Shown here: piece by piece, positions 16,567 to 27,529 of the stretch
Layout: every line of letters begins with the position of its first letter
Numbering within the stretch: position 1 is the stretch's first letter
Assembly (NCBI GenBank): GCA_021209875.1
Contig: JAGYVD010000008.1
Span: 1,301,501 to 1,365,500, forward strand
Direction of reading: 5' to 3'
Length of the DNA stretch: 64,000 nt
DNA from: Rosellinia necatrix
Taxonomy: Eukaryota; Ascomycota; Sordariomycetes; Xylariales; Xylariaceae
Notes under the pieces: generated by a model
Seen by the model: only the letters and a program-made list of their open reading frames with translations
Told to the model about the DNA's origin: nothing
The model's database searches: none
Made by a program: the position numbers and the translations under genes

Positions 16567-17372
16567 GGCTGCTGATACAGTGAGCGTGGCTATCAAACCC
16601 GGGAGATATACGTTGGCCTACACTGAGGTAATCCTTCCATATCCAGTCTCCTCCTTTTGCTGGCTGACATGGTCTCTTACCACTAAGCCCTTTATTGCCT
16701 GTCTTGTTATGATAATAATATTAATCCGATCAAAAGATGGAGTTGCGAATGTGTGGCCCCAACTCTGTGAAAAATAGTGGCTTTACATGTCATTCAATTA
16801 GGTAAGTACTTAGCACTTAGGTACCTAACCAACTGTAATCCATTTCCTCTTGCGGTCTCATAGATAGACTTTACGCACCTACTACCTATACACTAGGTAC
16901 CTAGGTACCGACCTGTTAGTACATGCATACTTCTACTTACCTGTTTACTTCTACCTACCTAGGTAATTACCTACCGACCTCGGCAGAGTACCAGTTACCT
17001 ACTTAGGTTGGAATATACATACAAGTTTGCGCTGTGATAGCTTATCATTGCGCACATTGAGGCTTGCATCAGGTAGGTAGGTAGCTAGCCACTTAAAGCG
17101 TCTTAGGTACTCAGGACCGTACCTGGGTAACTACTTATTCAGCTTAGAGTGAGTAGTGGGGACACGTAGGTACCAAATACGTACCTAGGTAGGTATTGAT
17201 CTATACCTGTGAGAGGTACTTAGGTACTTAGTTACCCACTAACAATGGCGGAGACGCGTGTGGGTGAATCTTGAGCTCCAAAAATTTCTTGCGATCTCCA
17301 ATTCACACTCACTTTTCGCGGTTCTCTATTCAAGACGGTCCGTCCAACCACACCGTAGCTGCAACAAACGGG
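16567..17372. promoter_or_regulatory. Shared divergent promoter region of GRC3 and RPA34.5
   Basis: Roughly 800 bp between the two start codons. From about 16797 to 17235 it is packed with palindromic TACCTA/TAGGTA words (acctaggtaggt, ctaggtacctaggtacc). No TATA box is obvious. Head-to-head placement of two nucleolar genes suggests common control, but that is inference. Confidence 0.5.
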
Positions 17373-19198
17373 ATGCGATCGGCCACAATGAGGAACACAA
17401 AAGCCAACATTGGCTCGCTCAGCAGCATGGCCAACAAAGTGCGTCAGGAGAAGAAGAACGGCGCAGCTGCGAAAGCGAAAGCCCCACTCGCGCAGGCGCG
17501 CGAATCTAAGAAGCCGTTCAAGAGCAACGATACGGTCGAAGATTCTAGCAGTGATAGCGACTCGTCTAAGGATAGTACAAGCGACCGCGACAGTGACAGC
17601 GACAGTGACATTGACGCCGCACGCGCCAAATTCCTTGCGGGAAAGGCCGCCAAGCAGAAGAAAGCTGTTGATGGGAAGGCCAACGGTGCCAAGTTAGCCA
17701 CAACACCTGCAAAACCTCTCGCCAAAGGAAGCATTCCGTCATCTGCACAAAAGCCCCGCGAAGAATCTGACTCTGATTCTACCTCATCCGAGTCCGAAAC
17801 ATCAGATTCTGACAGTCGTCCTCCGTCGAGCGGTAAACCGGTCGCAAGCCAGGCCAAAACCATTGCAAATAAGGGGAAAGAAGCAAGCCGCAGTGAAAGC
17901 ACTAGCTCTAGCGGCAGCTCTAGTGAAAGTGATGTTGATAATGAGATTGTTGCTACGAAAAACACAGTTGTCAATGGCAAACCCCCGACAGGCGACAACA
18001 ACGTGGAAAGCGTGAGCGACAGCGACAGCGACAGCGACAGCGGTAGCGAAAGCGATGATGAGGACGACGATGGTAATCTACCTGTCGCTAGGGCTAATGG
18101 CGGAAATGTTGCAACTGAATCAACATCTCAAATGTGAGTTGATTGATCGATAGCTCCCTCGTTCTCTACTCGTCTAATCATTATGTTTAGGTCACGGACC
18201 CAATGGCTGAATAACTCCGACTTCACGCTGCGCAAAGCTTCCTCCGACAACCCTGGGAAGGAAGTTGCCGATTTCCTTAGTAACGCAAACTTAGAGGGGA
18301 AGCAAGTGTGGTATTTCACTGCCCCAGCTTCTCTTCCTATCACTGTCCTGAAGGACATGGAAATCGACCTATCCAAGGCAACTCAAGGGGAATCTTTGGT
18401 GACGCACAAGGGTGATAATTACGGCCTAGATCTTGAGCCCTACGCCACAAGCACTCAGATCCGACTACTTATCCCTTCTCATGGTGGTGATAAGTACACG
18501 TCCTGTAGGTCCTCCGCCTTGGGTTGTTCCACTCGACGCTAACTTGTATAGTGAATCACTCTATAGACTCCACAGTCCACTTACGACGCATGGCTAAATT
18601 TGGGCCCAATGGCGAAATTCAGGCTACGGCTACTGATGGTTTTGTCCCAATGCCCAAGCCCGTTCGGGAGCAACCCGAGGGCCTCAGGATCCGTTATACA
18701 CCTATTGGTGTTCCCTCGGCTCCGGTTCCCAACGTCGTCCCGACGAGGACTACACACGCAAATACATCTAGCTCTCGAACCGGAACAAAGGTTGGCGTCG
18801 AGTTGTCATCCAGCTCAGAGAGCGGGTCAGGGAGCGATTCTGATGTGGAGATGACCTCGCTGCCTGATCCAACTCCGTCTGCCCGCCCGACAAAATCGGC
18901 GAAGTCAAGTGTGGTAGAGGATCGGAAGAGAAAGCACCCAGATAGTCAAGACCAGGCTGCCAAACGGCTGAAGGCGGAACGGTCCACAAAAGTGCCCAGT
19001 GTGCAGGATGCGCTTATCCAAACCCCTACTTCTACGCCAATGTCCGATGCTACGCCCTCCAAGAAGCCGTCAACAAAAGCTAAGGATAATAAGGAGAAGG
19101 CCAAGAAGGCGAGAACGCCAAAATCTACGGTTATGACCCCGGCCACAGCAAAACAGACACCCGTCCCCCTGCCGAGCTATCCCGGGATGAAGCGTTAA
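17373..19198 (+). CDS. RNA polymerase I subunit RPA34.5-like protein
   Basis: Homologue of yeast Rpa34/human PAF49 (CD3EAP), which with Rpa49 forms the TFIIF-like subcomplex of RNA polymerase I. Exons are 17373-18133, 18191-18504 and 18552-19198 (1722 nt, 573 aa). Introns are 57 and 47 bp. The ATG at 17373 is the first in frame; the ATG at 17388 has better context (gccacaATG). The first ~250 residues are an unusually long acidic/serine region with SDSDSDS-type runs, resembling nucleolar phosphoproteins (Srp40/Nopp140) and suited to CK2 phosphorylation. The conserved part begins around SRTQWLNNSDFTLRKAS and includes KQVWYFTAPASLPITVLK, then STVHLRRMAKFGP and EGLRIRYTPIG. The tail is Lys-rich. 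The extended N-terminus is the odd feature; the core assignment is good. Confidence 0.82.
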
Positions 19199-20334
19199 AA
19201 TGAACTGTCGGGCCTCGTGAGACTCCGCTTAGGATCCTAAGTCTTTAACATGCATAATGTTTTTGCATGGTACTTTACGATATACAACAGCTAGCGATGG
19301 CCCGAACAGCCCTGTGTATAGGGAGGGTGGCAGCTCGTTTAAAAGCTTGATATGATATTCCGCTGGATGACTTATTTTTGCATGCAAGGTCCTCTGGCCA
19401 TTGAAGGTGTACGGTGTTTTCGGCTGTGGTTTAGGGATCGCTATCGTCTCTATGGAATGACCCGCTTGGTTTTCTTCTTTTTTTCGTCATTCCGGTTCTA
19501 GACACGGCTCTCGGTAGAGTGTTGCATAAGTGCAGCCAACATAATTGATCAAAAGGGTCCTGATTCTGGCTAGTTTGGTAATTGACGACCAGCTAGCAGT
19601 TCTGTGTAGCAGTATGTTGAATGAATATGATACGTTCAATTGCCTATCACTCGTGTCCTCCCATTTAACCCAGACAATGGTCCTTCGCTCGCCGCCCCCG
19701 ATCATCTAATCTGCCACCAGTAAGTCAGGGTAAGGGGGGCGGGGGCAGCAAGTCGGTGGACCATTCGCTTCATATTGGGGATTCAGCCCGGCATAACCGT
19801 TGATATCGGTTACACTTTTCCGGCGGTTTCCAACTGTGCAACTGTGTTCCGGGTCCACTTTGCGCCTCTCAACTTGTCCGCAGGTCGCTCTCCCGTGAAG
19901 GTTGTGTGCTACGGTTTAATGGCCGCCGATATGCGGGTGGGCGGTCGCTCTGTCGGAGCCAATGCGGATCGACTCAGCGCCACCAGCCCAAGGGGGATTG
20001 GATAGTGTGGCTGTGAAGCATCAGTTAGACTACGACAAACATCCCAATCAAATAAACTCATTCCGCACGGCAGGCAGCACATGAAATATATGAGACCCCT
20101 TATCAACTGACCAAACCGTGATATTTATTCGGTATCAAATACAGGCTTATTTATCCAAGACATTAATACTTCTCTTCTTCTTCTTCCTCCTCCTCCTCCT
20201 CCTATTACTACTACTTACTACTACTACTAAGGGATTCGGACGTTTGCATCCCCGCCCGACACCGGCATCCCTGAGACAAGAGCCGCACACCCACACAAGC
20301 CCTCCCCCCCGTCCTCCCCCCCCTCCCGCCGAGG
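19199..20334. other. Intergenic, no gene seen
   Basis: 3' side of RPA34.5 and 5' side of the dehydrogenase. A pyrimidine tract (TTC, CCT and CTA units) at about 20170-20230 and C-rich sequence up to 20330 precede the ATG and probably belong to its leader. Confidence 0.6.
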
Positions 20335-20887
20335 ATGGCGCCGACGGTACTGTGCATCGGCAAGATCTCGGAGGCCGCAGAGGCGTGGCGAGCGCTGGGG
20401 TCCAAGTACACGCTGCTCGAGTTCGGGTCCGGGACGCGCGAGGAGTTCCTGGCGAACTGCCGCGGCGGCGCGTACGACGCCGTCGTCGGCTGCTACCGGT
20501 CCAACGGCTCGACGCGGGTCACGGGCCCGTTCGACGCCGAGCTCGTCGACGCGCTGCCGGCGGCGTGGCGGTACGTCGCGCACAACGGCGCCGGCTACGA
20601 CACCGTCGACGTCGCCGCCTGCTCGCGCCGCCGGATCGCCGTCTCCAACACCCCCATCGCCGTCGACGACGCCACCGCCGACGTCGGCATCTTCCTCCTG
20701 CTGGGCGCGTTGAGGAGTAAGTCACGTCACTTTGCCCAACCCTCTTATCTCTCTCTCTCTCTCGCGCTCCCACCCCCGCCCCCCCTCCCCTCTTTTCTCC
20801 CTCTCCTCCCATTTCTTCCCCGCATGATCTCGAGGGCGGACGAACCCAGGACGAGACGGGGCCCCCGCAAGTGTTGGGATCCGCGCT

Positions 20888-20922
<35 letters not shown>

Positions 20923-21591
20923 TGACGCTGACGCTGACGCACGTCGCAAGTGGCGCACTTCTCGATCACGGCGCTCCGGGCCGGGCAGTGGCTGGGGCAG
21001 ACGCCGCGCGGGCACGACCCGAAGGGCAAGGTGCTGGGGATCCTGGGGATGGGGGGCATCGGGCGGGCGATGGCGGCGCGGGCGCGGGCGCTGGGGATGC
21101 GGATCGTGTACCACAACCGGCGGCGGCTGGCGGCGGGGCTCGAGGGGGACGCCGAGTACGTGTCGTTCGAGGCGCTGCTGGCGCGCGCGGACGTGCTGTC
21201 GCTGCACCTGTCGCTGAGCGCGTCGACGCGGCACATCATCGGGGCCGCGGAGCTCGCGCGCGCGCGCCCGGGCGTCGTCGTCGTGAACACGGCGCGCGGC
21301 GCCCTCATAGACGAGGCCGCCCTCGCCGCCGCCCTGGATTCGGGCCACGTCTCGGCCGTCGGCCTCGACGTCTACGAGGACGAGCCCCGCGTCCACCCGC
21401 GCCTCCTCGCCAACGAGCGCGCCTTCCTCCTCCCGCACGTCGGCACCTACACCCACGAGACCAGCCGCGCCATGGAGCTCCTTGTCCTGCGGAACCTCGA
21501 GGCCGCCGTCGACGAGGGCCGCATGCTCACGCTCGTCGCCGAGCAGAAGGACCTGGGTTGGGCGCCGCCGGCGAAGGACATGCCTGTGTGA
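20335..21591 (+). CDS. D-isomer-specific 2-hydroxyacid dehydrogenase
   Basis: NAD(P)-dependent enzyme that interconverts a 2-oxo acid and its D-2-hydroxy acid (glyoxylate/hydroxypyruvate or D-mandelate dehydrogenase group). Exons are 20335-20716 and 20951-21591 (1023 nt, 340 aa). The 234 bp intron has a GTAAGT donor and holds a hexanucleotide repeat. The Rossmann motif LGILGMGGIGRAMA is near residue 168. Catalytic residues are visible: Arg in VVNTARGALID, Glu in DVYEDEPRVHP and His in LPHVGTYTHE. Length is normal. The third-position GC bias is extreme, so several long shadow frames arise. Substrate not decidable from sequence. Confidence 0.92.
20885..20941 (+). repeat. (GACGCC/GACGCT)n hexamer repeat in intron
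   Basis: About nine tandem copies of a GACGCY hexamer directly before the 3' splice site of the dehydrogenase intron. The upstream part of the intron is TC-rich. Confidence 0.95.
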
Positions 21592-21923
21592 CGGGCGGCA
21601 CAGGCGGATGCGTTATGGTCTGTGATGGTTTAGAGTAGAGAGGGGCAAATTAGACATGTTTCTCGTATTCTAGGGTTATTTTTATGCTTACTTACAATCG
21701 TGAAAAGACCTCCTAAGATCTAAGAACTCGCATGTGCGACGTCTATTCGATTGTCTCTAACATTAAACATTCACAGCCTCTAAATATATATAAGTGCAGG
21801 GTAGTTGTCTGACTACCGATTTAAACGCATCACCTCCCGCCCGCCCAGAGTAGTGACTGTCCACTATATGCCGAGCCAACATCACAAGGCAACAAAATTC
21901 CAACCTCCGCCGCCGGGGAAAAC
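21592..21923. other. Convergent intergenic spacer
   Basis: Separates the 3' ends of the dehydrogenase (+) and the F-box-like gene (-). No feature seen. Confidence 0.6.
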
Positions 21924-23137
21924 TCACCCCTCCTCATCGACCTGCAGTGCCGAACCGTCGGGCGTATCGGGGTAAGGATACTCGTACGTGATATGCCTGA
22001 CGTGCCCCTCGCGCAAGAACTGGAGCGCCCTGCCAGCGGCCCAGGGCCAGACCTCGGAATGGGACCTGGGCGAGCCGTCCGGGCGCCGCGCGACGGAGCC
22101 GCCGTCGCCGTGGTCGTCGCAGACCTCGCAGTGGCGGCCGTCGGAGGCGGCGCGGGAGTAGCACATGTCGATGCGCAGGGGGCGGCGGTGGCGGCGGTAA
22201 CGACGACGAGCCTCCTCCTGGACGGTGACGAGGGAGCGCAGGTGCGCGTGGTAGCCCGAGTGGACCCAGCCGAGGGCGAGCATGTAGCCCATGCGCGTGA
22301 GGCGGGCCGTCTCGAGGCCGCCGCCGTCGCCGCCGTCGCCGTCGCAGCACCGGCCCAGCACGTACAGCGCGTGCCAGGTGCCGAGCCCGCGGCACGTCAG
22401 CGTCCGCACGCGCGCGAACGTCGGCGTCTCCGTCACGTCCCAGAACCCCGTCCCGCCCTGGCTCGCCTCCGGCCCGGAGGCCAGGTGTAGCTCCTCTAGT
22501 CCCGCGCAGCTCTTGCTCAGCTTCACTAGCGTCGACACCGGCACGTCTCCGTGCTCCGATTCCCAGCTGTTTTTTTGTTTTCTATGGTGTTAGAGAGTTA
22601 CTTTTGGATGGATACTTATATATATATATATATATATATTTGTGTGTATGTATGTATGTGTGTGTGTGTGTGTGTGATATGCGAAGAGGAGGAGGAGGAG
22701 CGCTTACGTGAAGATCTTCAGATTCGGCGTGTGCCGCAGCAACCTTCTGATCATCTCCAGATCTCTCTCCGGGAAGCTTGGCCCGTTGTTGATTATGAGC
22801 TGGAGGTGCCGGAGGTCCGTGAGATGCGGTCCGGCGACTAGGCAGTCGACGACACGCTCGAGAACCTCGTGGCCATCGTCCTTCTCTACGCGAACGACGA
22901 CCGGGTCGTATAGCTTTGACGTGAAGACGCAGTTGAACCTCCAATTTGCGAGGCACAGGGACCAAAAAGTGTGTCGATCATGCACCTGGCATTTCTGTTA
23001 GCCATTATAAATATAAATACGGCGCGATCGCTGGGGGCAGGGATCTCTAAGCGACCTACAAACTCGGCGAGGATTAGCAGTAGCTCCTCAATTGACGCGA
23101 ACGTTGCTGCTGCTGCTGATAATGGTGTTGCTTCCAT
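21924..23137 (-). CDS. F-box-like protein
   Basis: Probably a substrate receptor for an SCF ubiquitin ligase, judged only from its layout. Exons are 23137-23060, 22985-22708 and 22566-21924 (999 nt, 332 aa). Introns are 74 and 141 bp. The first splice joins EELLLILAEF to VHDRHTFWSLCLANWRFNC, giving an F-box-like LxxEhLxxIhxh...L..C..hN pattern at residues ~18-50. Downstream are leucine-periodic segments (HLTDLRHLQLII, CAGLEELHLAS, RVRTLTCRGLG) like the irregular repeats that follow fungal F-boxes. The last ~100 residues are Arg/Asp/Gly-rich with a CYSR...HCEVC group. It could instead be a lineage-specific protein without SCF function; the exon structure is firmer than the function. Confidence 0.6.
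22616..22677 (+). repeat. (TA)n-(TATG)n-(TG)n microsatellite in intron
   Basis: Compound dinucleotide/tetranucleotide repeat filling much of the second intron of the F-box-like gene. Confidence 0.95.
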
Positions 23138-24989
23138 GTCGGACGAACGGGTGTTTAAAAGACTTACTCTAATGCAGCCGCAGAGTTTAGGTGTCTTGAA
23201 CCTGTCTTTATCATCGGGTTCTCATCCTGGCTGCCTATAATTGACGCGCATACCATCCTTTAGTGGCGTTCTAAGGCAGAAATATAGGGCTGAGGAGGGG
23301 CATTCAAACCCACCGCCAAGCCTGCAGGCAGTTAAAGAGTTGGGGTCATTGAGACAACCGAGGGCAGGATATCCCTGGTTATGTTAGGTTGAGATGACTA
23401 AATCTTGCATTTTGAGTGATCATCTTTTACCAAAGCTTAATATGCGTAAATTTAGCTGCGTTCGGACCCGGCCCTCGCAGCGTGTGATATATCCTACTCT
23501 CACGCCGCCTCTTGCTTCTAATTAGTAGTAAATCTTGAAAAATACTGCCATATTACCGATTTTATGTCCAGGTATTATTAGGATAGACTCCAGTACACCT
23601 GTTCACATCAACTTACGAGTCGCACTACCTAGTACTGCAGGCGCCAGTTCGGCTTCAAACTGGAGGTAATCCCATATCCAATACCATATTCCGCCCATGA
23701 TACATTTCAGCATGTAATGTTATTATCACTTATAATGGATTCATTAATCTACCGTGTGCGGTCACGATATTCCGAATACTCAAGTTCTAGTCTCGAATAT
23801 GTGCAGAAGGTATTGTTGAATGATAATATGTCGATAGTGCACAAAGGTTGAGGAGCAGCCTATCATTGCGAGTGATCATCGTTTCTGAGAAGGATTTGTG
23901 GGAGGATTGATGTGGGGTATGAAGTTGTTTAAGAGAGAAAAGATGTCGGAAGTTATGGAAGTGAGTGGAACAGGAGAGAGAAGTGAATGCTCGGATAAAC
24001 ATGCATGGAGGAGCAAAGGGAACAACACAGGAGAAATAACCAATATAGCGGAAGATAAACTTATGATTGTTAGTGGGAGCTATGTCTACGAATTTATAGA
24101 GCAATCTTTTGCGGGCAAGGAAAGGTATTGAGAGCTCAAAATGCCGATCCGACGGCTAATATAGAACAGGATGCCTTTAACTGACGACTAACGCCTTTCT
24201 AAATATGAATATATAGGAGAGCGCAGGTAATCGTGGTCCTTAATCTCGGGTGTTGTGTTGACATAAAATTGTGAATGCAAATGTTACCGTGCTACACGCG
24301 AGATAATAAGAGAAGGTGGAGCAGAAATAGCTTCATTAGATATTCTGTAATGTACATAAGAAGTAAGTGGAGGGCTTTAAAAAGATAGCAGCAAAGTAGG
24401 TAGGTAGGTAGCAACAGCCAGGTCGAACTTCAGTAGCAAATTTGCAAAAAAGAATTCGAGGCTTAAGCTATACTCAACATCCTCGAACCGGAAAACCCTT
24501 GAATGTCTATGGCCCTGCCTCTGACACAAGTGTTTATCCTGCCGACTACTTTACCACTGAGCCATTTGGGTCAGTGGGAACGTCTGTTGTAGGGCTGCCC
24601 TCTTGTTAATAATTATATGTCTGGTTGCGCGGCGACCTGGGAGGTACGTACCTTCCGGAAAGGGGCATCTCTTACTAGGTAGGTGGAAGTACTTAGGTGC
24701 CAGGAGGAGGAACGTCGAGTTAGGAACCTGCCTGCCTTCCGTTTATATGCCTTCAATATGTGTGTCCTTGTCAGATGTAGTATCTTCGCCATAATCTTAA
24801 ACCCACCTTTGGACATCTGAGGATCGGCTCGGCCCGTACGATGAGCGATCCACCCCCGCGCCAAGCCCGGCATCTACCCCAACCTGGGAGTCAGTTCTAC
24901 TCTGATACGACGACTAGGATCCAACTTTACAACGACAGGTTTTAATAAGGCGGATAGTACAAATTTGTGCAGGGACGGAATAGTTCAAC
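23138..24989. other. Intergenic; possible tRNA-derived relic
   Basis: No convincing gene: two overlapping opposite-strand frames at 23787-24131 have no recognisable content. On the minus strand around 24575-24470 there is a tRNA-style A box (tggctcagtgg) and, about 70 nt on, a B-box-like ggttcgagg. No acceptor stem or T stem pairs, so it is not an intact tRNA. A small run of gtaggtaggtag lies at 24398-24411. Confidence 0.5.
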
Positions 24990-26562
24990 ATGACGGATAG
25001 GGAAGAGACACCTGTCCCTCTGCCCTCCGCGCCTCTCGTCCGGCTCGCCGGGAACGCCACCTTACAGCCGCCCCTCACTCGACGTGGGCATGGACCGGGT
25101 CTCGTCATCGTCACTTGCGGGGGGGATCTGCTGCCAGTTGTTTCAGAAACAAGATCTATTGAACAGCAAGAGGAGGGTAGTGAGCCCGGATCCAGGGATC
25201 CGAAAACACTTGATCCCCTGCCTCAGAAGAAATGGGCCGAGGAGGGTTATGCGGTAGTACAACTCAACTTCCAGGACGGAAATCAAGGGAGCGATGACTG
25301 GGATATCGGGACGGCGCTAGGGGAGGCGATAGAAGCGCTAAAGAGTTTGGAAACCTGTGATGTGAAAGATCGTTTTGGATTAATTGGTAAGAAGACCGCG
25401 TCTATATTACCTATCCCAATACACTCTCTGAACCTCGATGCAAGAACCCGTCTCTATTCAACCATCGATTACTGACAACCAAACGCTATCCAGTCTACGC
25501 GGAGCCAGCGGATTACGCCCCCGCGTTCGCGCGCGCGCTCCGAGCCGCGTATGAAGCAGAGGACAGGCTCGTAGCGTCAGTGTCTTTCAGCGCATCCTGG
25601 GATCTCTCGCAGCGGCCCGAGCTCGTGCACGTCGCCGGCGCCGTCCCCGAAGCAGCGACGAGCGAGCGCCCGAACACGCGGCGGCACGACTACCCCTCCG
25701 CGGGGGGGTCGCCGTGGTTCGTGGTCCCCTCGTCGGGGGGGCGTTTCCGGTACGCGGCGGCGGGCGTCAGCCACACGCGGAGCCTGTCGTTCCTGCGGGC
25801 GGCGCTGGGCGGGCCGGCGTTCGACCTCGAGGCCGTCTGGGACGAGCACACGGCGTACGAGTTCGCGGCGCGCTCCGTCGCCCGCACCATGGGCACCATG
25901 GTCGACGCGCCCTACGTCAACCACGTCCCCGTGCTCACCGGCGGCCTCGGCCGCGCCGCCCTCACCGCCTTCTATCGCGACCGCTTCGTCTTCAGCAACC
26001 CGGCCGACGCCGCGCTCGAGCTCGTCAGCCGCACCGTCGGCGCCGACCGCGTCGTCGATGAGTTCGTCTTCTCCCTCACCCACGACCGCGTCGTGGATTG
26101 GCTGTGAGTTCTTTGGTCATGATTCCCGGGGCGTTCTTCATTTACACGCATAATTCCAACCTTCCCACCCCCTCCCCTCCCCCCCCCCTCCCTCCACCCC
26201 TCCCTTTCTCTTTTTGACTAACCCTTTGCTGACTACCCCTAAAAGTCTCCCCGGCGTCCCCCCGACCCACAAACACCTGCGCATCCCCTTTGTCGCCGTC
26301 GTCAACATCCGCGGCGACCGGCTCTACCACGAGCACATCCACTGGGACCAGGGCACGGCGCTCGCCCAGGCGGGGCTCCTGCCGGCGTACCTCCCGTTCC
26401 CCTACGCCCTGCCCGGCGGGCGCGCCGCGGGGGGCGGGGAAGCGCCTCGAGTACCGTGTCCCCGTCGCCGCCGGTGCGGATGCCGCTGCCAAGCTCGAGG
26501 ACGCTGGCGCTTTGCCAAGCAACGGCATGTTCGAGTATGCGGTGCGCGAGGTCGATGTGTAA
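24990..26562 (+). CDS. Dienelactone-hydrolase/SnoaL-like (carboxymethylenebutenolidase-type) protein, +1 frameshift
   Basis: Exons are 24990-25386, 25494-26103 and 26246-26562; introns are 107 and 142 bp. The N-terminal half resembles a dienelactone hydrolase alpha/beta fold (GPGLVIVTCGGD, EGYAVVQLNFQDG). The expected nucleophile-elbow Cys motif is not visible, so the hydrolase may be inactive. The C-terminal half is NTF2/SnoaL-like: YEFAARSVARTMGTMVDAPY, then LRIPFVAVVNIRGDRLYHEH and WDQGTALAQAGLLP. In the third exon the frame breaks in a run of six Gs at about 26429-26434. One G fewer would continue into KRLEYRVPVA...SNGMFEYAVREVDV and give about 440 aa. The break may be a homopolymer sequencing error. 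The biological substrate is not known. Confidence 0.7.
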
Positions 26563-27529
26563 AAAAAAAAAAAAACTCTAAAGTGAAAACGAAACAAGAA
26601 CGGGGGGAAGATGTCACGGAGTAGTTTGCATATATACCAACATAACTAAAAAGGTGGAACGGTTCCATTTTGCCTTCACACAGAAGAGAAGTAGAAGAAC
26701 TAAGAATAAGGGCTCGGATGATGTCGTGATGAGAGATTTCAAGCTACGATAGCTTATACGATATAGGGGCCGTCGTGAGGCGGCCAGCAGGCCGCCAATG
26801 GAGTGTGGGGGATTTTATGAGGTGGTGAAACATCTTTACTTGAAAGAGAGACACGTGAGGTGAATATGTGGCTTGTTGGGTTCCGTATTGGAATGACATT
26901 GGGAAAGGGACATATACCTAGGTAATTAGAAAATCTCACGTTCTGAAAAGGCAACCCGATCGAAGATGTGGAAAGGGCGCGAGTCATCTTGTCTGTGTGT
27001 TGGGCGTTTGCTATGCTGGCATTGTATCCTGCATAGCTTTGCCTCCTAATAGTAAACCTGCATAAACCTGCATAAAGATCTAAATTACAGCGCACAATCC
27101 AACGTATTGCATTGTGGCTACTAAATAAGGCCGTCCATTTTCGCTTCTATGCACACTGTAGAGCCGTTATCTAGACTGGCTACCTTAGGTAGGTGGTAAA
27201 TAAGACCAAGGCGATGCATATGTACAGCACCGCGCATGTAGACTATTGGGTAATCAGAATCCAAGCCCAAGAATCCGTTTCGCTATCATTGCTCCTGCAT
27301 ATCAGATTATGCACCCTTAAAGGTAAGTCCTTTATCATTCATTCTGTCCGCTGTATTATTCAGTATTCCAAGCCGCAATGCGTTAATGATGCATGAAACC
27401 CCCTCTCGGGAGGTCAAGAAACTCTCCTCTGCCACGGTTCTGCTATACTGGGTTATAGATAGCAAGGAAGAAGAGGTCTCCAAGTGGTTTTGCTATTCAA
27501 GTTTATATTATATGGGAAGCTGGCGGCTA
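26563..27529. other. Intergenic, no gene seen
   Basis: Convergent 3' ends of the SnoaL-like gene (+) and the CaM kinase (-). A short A-run follows the first stop. Nothing else is supported. Confidence 0.6.

Noticed and set aside
23787..24131. Overlapping open frames on both strands
   Set aside because: Neither shows a start context, domain or splice structure supporting a gene.
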